Below, one piece after another: positions 1 to 6,178 of a stretch of DNA of 26,418 nucleotides (the first letter of the stretch is position 1; each line of letters opens with the position of its first letter). This stretch comes from JBAZTO01 sp041661865. Its GTDB lineage: Bacteria > Planctomycetota > Phycisphaerae > SM23-33. The stretch covers positions 1 to 26,418 of the forward strand of contig JBAZTO010000053.1 in assembly GCA_041661865.1 (NCBI GenBank), given 5' to 3'. The notes beneath the pieces were generated by a model, which saw only the letters and a list, made by a program, of their open reading frames with translations, was not told where the DNA came from and ran no database searches. The translations under genes and the position numbers were made by a program.

Positions 1-1
1 C

Positions 2-121
2 TTCGTAGCCTCCTCTTGGAATGGTGGCCATTACAAGGGCCACCTCGTTGGCGATCTCCTCGTAGTAGCCACCACTACGAGCCGTCTACAAGGCACCCGA
101 CCGGACGCTTACAAATTATAG
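2..121 (+). CDS. Possible C-terminal end of a gene entering from the left
   Basis: A frame is open from the window edge and stops at 119-121, ending in ...RPDAYKL. A hairpin terminator on the same strand begins about 30 bases later, which supports a plus-strand transcript ending here. A second frame is also open from base 1 to 138, so the reading frame is uncertain. Only about 39 residues are visible and I recognise no family. Confidence 0.22.
   Translation, partial: FVASSWNGGHYKGHLVGDLLVVATTTSRLQGTRPDAYKL
59..81. repeat. Short inverted repeat
   Basis: CTCGTAGT at 59-66 and ACTACGAG at 74-81 are perfect 8-base arms around a 7-base loop. No T-run follows. It lies inside the possible partial coding frame, so it may be incidental. 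Confidence 0.4.
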
Positions 122-152
122 CTGTTACGGGATACTAGTACTGGGGTCAAGG

Positions 153-186
153 AACAGGCGGGACGCAAGTCCCGCCTGTTTTGTTT
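153..186 (+). terminator. Rho-independent terminator
   Basis: Perfect 11-base arms (AACAGGCGGGA at 153-163 and TCCCGCCTGTT at 170-180) flank a 6-base loop, and TTGTTT follows at 181-186. The T-rich tail is on the plus strand only, so it terminates the transcript entering from the left, not the minus-strand dehydrogenase gene that ends at 247. Confidence 0.85.
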
Positions 187-246
187 GCGGTCGTTGTCTG
201 GCTGTAGGGCGGGATCGTTGATCCCACCCTGCCATTTCAACTGCGT

Positions 247-1275
247 TCACGGACACAACACGACCTTCATCAACCCGGCCTCGCCCGCCTGCAATCGGCG
301 GAACCACTCCGTGCCTTCCTCTAGCGGGGGACGGGCGCTGATCAGCTCGTCGACGTTGATCCGGCTCGAGGCGATGAGCGCGAGGGCGGCGGGATATTCC
401 CCCGCCGAGGCGCAGGTGCCGATCAGGCGCAGCTCGCGCGTCACGATGGACTGCAGTGGCAGGGTGACCTGAGGCGCGAGATTCCCGATGAGCACCACCT
501 CGCCGCCCTTGCGGGTGCAGTCGATGGCCGTGTTGAGCGTGCCTGTGGCGCCGACCACTTCGAAGGTGACATCCGCGCCGCGGCCGGCGGTCATTTCTTT
601 GACCTGCACGGCGACATTCGCTTGGTGCGCGTCCAAGGTCACCGTGGCGCCGAACCGCGCCGCCTGGGCCAGCCGGGTGGCATCGAGGTCGACCGCCACG
701 ATCTGGCCGCAGCCGCGGGCGCGCAGCACCTGCACCACGAGCAGACCGATGAGTCCCGTGCCCACCACCACAGCGGTGGTGTCGGGAGTGATCTGGGTGG
801 CGCGGTTGACGGCGTGCAACGCCACGGACACCGGTTCCGCCAGTGCGCCCGGCACGAAATCCAGGCCCGGGGGCAAGGCGTGCAGCGTACGGACCGGCAC
901 GCTCACATACTCGGCGAAGGCGCCGTGGCGGCGATAATCGGCGCAGGAAACCCCAACGACCTCCCGCCGGTCGCACAGGTTGACCTCCCCCCGGCAGCAG
1001 TGCCAGCACCCTCCGCACCATGCGGTCGAGTCGAACGTCACCGGGGTGCCCGCCGGCCAATCGGCCAGGCCGTCGCCAGCCACCTCGCCGGCGGCCTCGT
1101 GCCCCATGATGAGCGGCGGGATCCGGCGCCGCGTGCGGCCGTCGAGACCGTGGACATCGCTGCCGCAGATACCGCAGGCCCGGACGCGGAGGAGAATCTC
1201 GTCCGCCTGGGGCGCGGGCATCGGCACGTCCTGCAGGCGCAATTCGTTCGGGGCGGTGAGCAGCAGGGCGCGCAT
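247..1275 (-). CDS. Zinc-dependent alcohol/polyol dehydrogenase (MDR family)
   Basis: Predicted cytoplasmic NAD(P)-dependent dehydrogenase of the medium-chain family (threonine/sorbitol dehydrogenase-like), 342 aa, a normal length. Visible are the catalytic zinc region (CGICGSD, Cys34; GHE at 58-60), the structural zinc cysteines C87, C90, C93 and C101 in the usual C-x2-C-x2-C-x7-C spacing, an AEP motif at 146-148, and the Rossmann motif GTGLIG at 172-177. The frame is open far upstream, but the ATG at 1275 begins a canonical N-terminus (MRALLLTAPNELRL) and lies just 8 bases after the stop of the short-chain dehydrogenase gene, so the two form an operon. Upstream bases read CCAACC with no Shine-Dalgarno. 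The substrate cannot be read from sequence; a sugar, polyol or aldonate is likely given the SDR partner. Confidence 0.93.
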   Translation of the reverse strand: MRALLLTAPNELRLQDVPMPAPQADEILLRVRACGICGSDVHGLDGRTRRRIPPLIMGHEAAGEVAGDGLADWPAGTPVTFDSTAWCGGCWHCCRGEVNLCDRREVVGVSCADYRRHGAFAEYVSVPVRTLHALPPGLDFVPGALAEPVSVALHAVNRATQITPDTTAVVVGTGLIGLLVVQVLRARGCGQIVAVDLDATRLAQAARFGATVTLDAHQANVAVQVKEMTAGRGADVTFEVVGATGTLNTAIDCTRKGGEVVLIGNLAPQVTLPLQSIVTRELRLIGTCASAGEYPAALALIASSRINVDELISARPPLEEGTEWFRRLQAGEAGLMKVVLCP

Positions 1276-1283
1276 GGTTGGAT

Positions 1284-2051
1284 TCAGTGGACGGCCTTCG
1301 GGCGAACCAGCAGTTGTTCGACCACGGCGCGGGGCGGCAGGCTCAGGGCCAGCCATACGCATTCGGCCACGTCGGCGGGCTGGAGCATGCGCCGGCGTGC
1401 CGCGGCGGGCGGGGGTACCGGCCGGTTGCGCAGGAGGGGGGTGTTGATGTCCCCCGGGAAAATCGCACAGGCGCGGATGCCGCCGGAGCCCTCCTCTAGG
1501 TTCACGCTCTGGGTGAGGCCGGTCAGCGCGAATTTGGATGCGACATACGCGGCGCCCGCCTTGGCGTTGGCCAGCAGGCCGGCGTCGGAGACGATGTTGA
1601 CGATGGTGCCGGCGCGGGCCCGGCGCATCGCGGGCAGGAAGGCCTGGATGCAGTGATAGGCGCCGTGGAGATTGGTGCCAAGGAGCCGGTGATAGTCCTC
1701 GGTTGAAAGTTCCCGGAGGAGACGCCGGGGGACGTTGGTGCCGGCGGCGTTGACCAGGGCGTCCACCCGTCGCCAACGGTACAACACGGCGGCCGCCATG
1801 ACTGCAACCGCCGCGGGAGCGGTGATGTCGCAAGGGTGAAAAATGAGCCGGGCCCGGTCGGCACGACGGGTCGCGGCGATGGTCTCTTGCAACGCCTCGA
1901 CGCGGCGGCCGACGAGGGCGACGCGCCAGCCCGCCGCCGCCAGACGGAGTGCGCAGGCGCGGCCGACACCGCTACCGGCTCCCGTCACCACGGCGACGGG
2001 AATACGGGCGAATGAACGATCTGAAGCAGGGGCGGGTGTCCGGGAAGGCAT
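1284..2051 (-). CDS. Short-chain dehydrogenase/reductase (SDR)
   Basis: Classical SDR of 255 aa. The cofactor motif TGAGSGVG is at residues 23-30, CDIT at 74-77 (adenine-ring contact Asp75) and NAAG at 101-104. The catalytic tetrad is complete: Asn127, Ser155 (in NIVSDAG), Tyr169 and Lys173 (YVASK). It is probably a cytoplasmic NAD(P)-dependent oxidoreductase for a hydroxyl or keto group on a small sugar-like substrate. It is the first gene of a two-gene minus-strand operon with the zinc dehydrogenase. It begins only 25 bases downstream of the mosaic LacI pseudogene, so the regulator that may once have controlled it is broken. Confidence 0.92.
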   Translation of the reverse strand: MPSRTPAPASDRSFARIPVAVVTGAGSGVGRACALRLAAAGWRVALVGRRVEALQETIAATRRADRARLIFHPCDITAPAAVAVMAAAVLYRWRRVDALVNAAGTNVPRRLLRELSTEDYHRLLGTNLHGAYHCIQAFLPAMRRARAGTIVNIVSDAGLLANAKAGAAYVASKFALTGLTQSVNLEEGSGGIRACAIFPGDINTPLLRNRPVPPPAAARRRMLQPADVAECVWLALSLPPRAVVEQLLVRPKAVH

Positions 2052-2076
2052 TGGTCGGAGCGTCTGGCCGCCAGGC

Positions 2077-2754
2077 TCAGTTGCGGCCGGGTTGCTTGTG
2101 CTCCTCCTTGACGATGACGCGGTCCTTGTTGCGGTCCAGCATCTCGAAGATCCGGGGCGGACCCTTGAGCTCGTCCCGCATCACTTTGCCGGCCTTGTTC
2201 GCGTCGTTGCGCTCGAGGAACTGGGCCCAGGTCGGCCGCTGCCACTGGCCTTGGCCGCCGCCCAGGCTGCCGCGGGCCTGCGGCGGGGCGTTGTCGGCGC
2301 GCGGGGGCTCGGCCACGGCGACGCTGTCGGAGGTCATGGCGACGGGCCAGCCGGCGGCGTCGGTCTTCCGGCCGAGGCCCTCCGCTGGCTTCGCGCGCAC
2401 GCCACGGAATACAACTTCGACTCCACCAAGATCGGCGTCTTGGGTGGATCCGAGGGCGGACACCTTATGCAGCGGCCGGCGGGTGTCCGCCTCGATCTGC
2501 GCGAAGGTCTGGTTGCCCACGAGGGCGATGCATTGGCCGGTATAGCGGGGATGGAGTGAACGCACGTAGGACATATGCGCCGTCACCAACGGATTTTGCC
2601 AGTATTCCAACTTGCGGGCCACGGCCTGCACCTTGGTGCACACTTTTTCGCTGATCCGGGGGCTGTTACGCAGCGCCAGCGACACCGTAGTGCGGCTGAC
2701 CTTAGCCAGCTTCGCAATATCTCCAACGGTAATGAGTGGGGCGGGCTCGTTCAA
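2077..2754 (-). pseudogene. Mosaic pseudogene: truncated LacI regulator joined to EF-hand and esterase debris
   Basis: One open frame of 225 codons (TTG start, in-frame TAA four codons upstream) that does not encode one real protein. Residues 1 to about 96 are a LacI-family N-terminus with its helix-turn-helix at about 9-28 (VGDIAKLAKVSRTTVSLALR) and the start of the effector domain (NPLVTAHM...). LacI similarity stops near 2467. From 2365 to 2466 the opposite strand encodes an esterase fragment. At the C-terminus (about 171-225) lies a degenerate EF-hand pair, loops starting at Asp184 and Asp207, with Ala at loop position 5 of the first and Arg at the usual Gly of the second. The frame probably survives because GC-rich DNA has few stops. 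The missing LacI effector domain means no functional regulator is expected. Confidence 0.75.
2365..2466 (+). pseudogene. Alpha/beta-hydrolase (BD-FAE-type esterase) fragment
   Basis: Thirty-four plus-strand codons read LPAEALRWLRAHATEYNFDS followed by TKIGVLGGSEGGHL. This is the characteristic segment before and through the nucleophile elbow (G-x-S-x-G as GGSEGG) of BD-FAE/Aes-like esterases. Nothing on either side continues the family, and the flanks are a LacI remnant and an EF-hand remnant on the other strand. It is an isolated internal fragment inserted or inverted here. Confidence 0.7.
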
Positions 2755-2766
2755 CGGATAAACTTA

Positions 2767-3268
2767 TGAAGAGTTAGATTCGGCCCGGCTGGCAGGCAAG
2801 GCTGTATATCCATGCGCGGCGCCACTCACCAGATTTCGGCTATCACCCCGGCACGGTTTGACTGCAGAGAGACTGGGGCACGAGAGATGCCACTGTTGGT
2901 TGTACATCCCTTGCTCCGCGGCCGGACCAGACGGCCTGGCGAGATGCAGCACTCGACGCTCTACCAGAAATTCATGGCAGAACGGGAGGAGATCCTGCGC
3001 CACAAATGGCTCTGGTTCGAGCGGGAAAAAGCTCGCCCGGGACGCCCTGTCTCGCCTGAGCCGGTTAAAAAAGCTGGGGGCAGTAGATTCCCCGGTGACT
3101 CCCCACATTCGATGATCGGTTCGCCGTCGCCATCGTCGGCCGGCAGGGTGATGCCAAGGTGTCAGGTTACCGAATAATCGCCGGTCCCGGAGTATTCGCC
3201 ACACCTGGACTAACCAGCCTTGGCGAGGCACTCGTGGACGCCGTGCCCCGGAGGTTCGCGGCACAGAT
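2767..3268. other. Gene-poor interval, about 500 bases
   Basis: No complete gene is convincing here. Open frames on both strands have compositions typical of GC-rich non-coding DNA. The one protein-like patch is the plus-strand piece listed separately at 2944-3036. Confidence 0.5.
2944..3036 (+). pseudogene. Possible remnant of a short conserved protein
   Basis: From the ATG at 2944 the frame reads MQHSTLYQKFMAEREEILRH then KWLWFEREKA. This Glu/Arg-rich, helix-forming segment looks like a genuine protein N-terminus. After about 31 residues the frame turns into Pro/Gly/Arg-rich sequence, and protein-like sequence seems to continue in another frame (KLARDALSRLSRLKKLG) just after a run of A at 3026-3030, suggesting a frameshift. 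I cannot name the family. Confidence 0.28.
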
Positions 3269-4012
3269 TCAGGGATCCTGGTCAAAATCGAACGACGCCT
3301 GCACCGCCTCCACCTCGGCGTGTTCGTCCGGCTCCACCATCTCCGGCAGAACCGGCAATTCTTCCTCCAGCTCGGGGGGAAGCCCACCGTCCATCTGCGG
3401 GGGATCGATGATGAAAATCCCCAAATTCTCGTCCTGGAGGCGAAGCGCCTCGGGCTGGGTGCCATAGTGGGCGGCGATTGGAAGATAAGGGTCGTCAATC
3501 TCGCCATCGCGGTAGCGCTCGACGGCCTCGGCAAATGCCGCGATGGATTCGGCCGCCGGGCCGGTGCCGGCCTCCGCCAGCGCAGCGGCGATCTCGGGCT
3601 GGCGGTGGACAAAATCGCCTGGATCGAGTGAACGCGCCAGGTCGGCCAGCAGCCGGGCCTTTAACTCGGGCGGGGTGGGGTGAACCGGCTGATGGTTGCC
3701 CACAGTGCGGGTCGCCAGCTCGTCGGCCACGAGGTCCGCGTAGACGTTGCGGCCCGGGAAGGCGGCGTTGCCGGGGGTGAGCAAGATCACCCGGAAATCC
3801 GCGGGCCCCGCCTGCGCCACCGCGAGGAGGCCCGTCAACATTGCCGGCGGACCGGATGTCAACGCTCCGTCCGCGCCGTGGATCTGCATGAACGTGGCCT
3901 GCGTGATTTCGAGGGCGGCCTGCAACTCGGCGAGGGACGTGCCTCGGCCACCGGCCTTGATGTAGTGGGCGCCCTTGCGGGTGCCCGGAATGAAGGAACT
4001 TTCGTAGGACAT
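3269..4012 (-). CDS. Hypothetical acidic protein
   Basis: A protein of 247 aa from the ATG at 4012 (MSYESSFIPGTRKGAHYIKA). That start is preferred over an upstream one at 4072 because it is preceded by the ATCAACCCC leader seen at other starts here. I recognise no family. The middle is Ala/Leu-rich and probably helical. The last 35 residues are strongly acidic with almost no basic residues and end in QASFDFDQDP. No signal peptide or membrane segment is visible. It is divergent from the exonuclease-like gene at 4405 and, with the serine recombinase, lies in the accessory stretch, so it may belong to a mobile or decayed element. Reading-frame composition supports a real gene, but function is unknown. 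Confidence 0.65.
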   Translation of the reverse strand: MSYESSFIPGTRKGAHYIKAGGRGTSLAELQAALEITQATFMQIHGADGALTSGPPAMLTGLLAVAQAGPADFRVILLTPGNAAFPGRNVYADLVADELATRTVGNHQPVHPTPPELKARLLADLARSLDPGDFVHRQPEIAAALAEAGTGPAAESIAAFAEAVERYRDGEIDDPYLPIAAHYGTQPEALRLQDENLGIFIIDPPQMDGGLPPELEEELPVLPEMVEPDEHAEVEAVQASFDFDQDP

Positions 4013-4306
4013 GGGGTTGATAAGATGCGGGGACGACCGGAATTGGCCGATCTCCGCCACCCCCAGTAACAATATCGGAAAATTGACGGGGCAGCCTACC
4101 CCCTGGGCCGGGTCCCTATCCCGCCAGCCGGGGCCGGATTGGGCAGATACACCGCGGTGCTACGTGGCTGGCGGCCCGGCCACCGCCCCTCCGGTGATTC
4201 CTGCCGGGGGCGTGATTGATGGCTCCCGGGGGGGCGCCTGGGTGGTCCCCGGCGGTATTCCCCGGCTGGCGCGGCGGGCCTCCAACCCCGCCGCTATCTC
4301 TTAGGC

Positions 4307-4402
4307 ATGACCACAGTCACATCGAGCCTCGAACCGGGGAACCCGCGGGTGCTTAAGGACTTCCACACAGTGGTCAGACACAACGGCTCCCCACTCTCCT
4401 AA
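4307..4402 (+). CDS. Possible 31-aa leader ORF
   Basis: ATG at 4307 to TAA at 4400-4402, encoding MTTVTSSLEPGNPRVLKDFH and 11 more residues. It ends two bases before the ATG of the exonuclease-like gene, so it could be translationally coupled to it. There is no ribosome-binding sequence in front and no recognised homology. It may be chance. Confidence 0.2.
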   Translation: MTTVTSSLEPGNPRVLKDFHTVVRHNGSPLS

Positions 4403-4404
4403 CC

Positions 4405-5247
4405 ATGAAAACCACAATGAAGAGCATTAATCAGATCAGCCACATCGCACTCGCCATCAAGACAGTGCCGAGCCTCGCGCTCCACGACTACGAACCGCAC
4501 GTGCAGGACAACATCAACCGCTTGGTGGCGCAGGCCCGGACCAAATTCCCGGGCCTGACCTACGAGCAGTATGCCTCCCTGAATCCGGATTTCGGGCGCA
4601 TCATCTGCATCTCTCTCGGCTACATCGCCGAGAACGCCGACGGCGACCCGGTGATGCGCCTGAAGTCCTACCAGGGCGGCGAGGAGGAGCTCTTGGCGGA
4701 GTTCAACCGCAGCATCGCCAGCTTCCGCAACACCTTCGTTCACGCCAAGGGGCGCGCCTACGATGTCCCGTTCATTCTCGCGCGCATGAGCGCACGGAAG
4801 ATTCATTGCGCCAACCAGAATTTCGCCGCCCTGCATCGCCCGAACGGCCACCCGCACCTCGACCTGACCGAATACCACGCCGAGCAGGGTCCCGGTGGTC
4901 GTCTGCCCCTCAGCCTTATTGCGTCCATGGCTGGCGTGGCCTCGCCGGGGTTTGATTTTGATGGGCCGAAACTCTCGGAGGCCTTCCACAGCGGCGAACA
5001 CCGCCTGATCGCCCGCCATGGCGAATGGAGCGTGGCGACCACGTTGAACCTCCTGCGGATCCTCGTCGGGGACTACGAGGCCATCCCCTGCGAGCGCTAC
5101 TACTCTGTCGAGGTGGATGGTGAGTGCGGCCACCTCGCCGCGGCCGATGCCAACGGTTGTTGCCCCTCCGTCTGGGACGAGCGCCAGCAGCTGTTCGTGC
5201 CCACGGAGGATATCCCGCCGATCCGGACTGAACAGGCAGCTTCGTGA
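4405..5247 (+). CDS. PolB-type 3'-5' exonuclease homologue (PF10108-like), apparently catalytically dead
   Basis: A 280-aa protein matching the predicted 3'-5' exonuclease family related to the DNA polymerase B proofreading domain. The landmarks are LNPDFGRIICISLGYI at 59-74, AYDVPF with Asp120, HLDL at 151-154, and the SLIASMAGV...FDGPKLSEAF block at 170-194. Active members need a DEDD set of acidic residues. Here the first motif, normally DIETVP, reads AIKTVP (Ala17, Lys19), and the last, normally EWDVATT-like, reads EWSVATT (Ser209). Only Asp120 remains of the four, so metal binding and nuclease activity are unlikely. The frame is intact, which suggests selection for a non-catalytic role or recent decay. 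The leader CCTAACC precedes the ATG; a second Met is four codons in. Confidence 0.8.
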   Translation: MKTTMKSINQISHIALAIKTVPSLALHDYEPHVQDNINRLVAQARTKFPGLTYEQYASLNPDFGRIICISLGYIAENADGDPVMRLKSYQGGEEELLAEFNRSIASFRNTFVHAKGRAYDVPFILARMSARKIHCANQNFAALHRPNGHPHLDLTEYHAEQGPGGRLPLSLIASMAGVASPGFDFDGPKLSEAFHSGEHRLIARHGEWSVATTLNLLRILVGDYEAIPCERYYSVEVDGECGHLAAADANGCCPSVWDERQQLFVPTEDIPPIRTEQAAS

Positions 5248-5259
5248 GGCGGCGCCTCA
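5245..5259. repeat. Hairpin over the stop codon
   Basis: TGAGGC (5245-5250) and GCCTCA (5254-5259) pair around a 3-base loop, and the first arm includes the stop codon of the exonuclease-like gene. No T-run follows, so it is not a canonical terminator. Confidence 0.3.
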
Positions 5260-5584
5260 GCCGCAACCCGCCGACCTACAGGCCGCAGACGATCTGATTC
5301 ATCAATGTATCCCTAAACCAATGCCATCGAACATTATGTGCCTTTAATAAGCGCGAATAGCCAATCCTCCGGAACCAGGTAGCGGCCGCTGCTCTGATGA
5401 GATGCTCCATCCATTGTTAGTATACGCGCCGGTCCACATCGCCAATTCCCATGCTAATCCCCTGCAAACCTAACCATCGCCCGGCGTTCCCGCCGCGCGC
5501 CAGTCAGTCCGATCAGACCGCATAGCATACGAAGATCATCCGCCGGTCTCCCCTCGCTCATCCCATCTCCCCGCCACCCCCCCA
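5260..5584. other. Intergenic, about 325 bases, no gene seen
   Basis: Stops occur in all frames and no protein-like segment was found. It should contain the promoter of the winged-helix/recombinase unit, but no convincing -35/-10 pair could be chosen. Confidence 0.4.
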
Positions 5585-6178
5585 ATGGAAGGTCAGCCTC
5601 AGTATCCTGTCGTTCACGGCACCCCGTCTTCTCCGATTAACGGAGAGGCGGTGGGCCATGACGCTGTGATCGCTGGGAACGCCGGTCCGGCACTGGTGCC
5701 ATCGCCAGGCACGCCGCTGACCACAGCGGGAGCGAATAAGCGGGCACAGCAGGAGGCGGGACGGGGATCCAAGCACCGCGATCAAGGCAATGGTGTCGCC
5801 GCGGCCGCCGTCCCGGTTGGATTTGATCGGGTTTGCGCCCTGCTGGCCGAGGCCGTCATCGGCATGATGGCCAGCACCCTGCCTTCATCGACGGGTCAAG
5901 GTTCCCGCCCCGGCGCCCCGACTCAGGGCGATTCAAAGCATACCACCGGCAGCGGGGCCACGCGCTGTCCCGCCAGCCTTGATGACCAGATCGTCGAGGA
6001 ATTGCGCGAATGCGGGTGCACGTCCCCCGCCGCGCTGCGCGCGAAGCTCGGTCTTCAGCGCACTCCCTGCACCAAGGCGCTGAATCGCCTGCTCGCCAAG
6101 GGCGTGCTCATTGGCGAGGGGAGCACCCGGAAGCGGGTCTACCGCTTGGCCCAACCTAGCCAGTCCGCTGCCGCATGA
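5585..6178 (+). CDS. Winged-helix-like protein coupled to the serine recombinase
   Basis: A 197-aa protein. Residues 1 to about 125 are low-complexity (Gly/Ala/Pro/Ser) and probably disordered. The C-terminal 60 residues (LDDQIVEELRECGCTSPAAL...TPCTKALNRLLAKGVLIGEG...KRVYRLA) look like a small winged helix: three helices and a hairpin, as in MarR/IclR-type DNA-binding domains. Its TGA overlaps the recombinase ATG (ATGA at 6175-6178), so the two are translationally coupled. A role as regulator or accessory DNA-binding partner of the recombinase is likely but inferred. The start is uncertain; translation could begin at an internal Met such as residue 93 or 94, because the N-terminal part shows no conserved features. 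Confidence 0.6.
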   Translation: MEGQPQYPVVHGTPSSPINGEAVGHDAVIAGNAGPALVPSPGTPLTTAGANKRAQQEAGRGSKHRDQGNGVAAAAVPVGFDRVCALLAEAVIGMMASTLPSSTGQGSRPGAPTQGDSKHTTGSGATRCPASLDDQIVEELRECGCTSPAALRAKLGLQRTPCTKALNRLLAKGVLIGEGSTRKRVYRLAQPSQSAAA

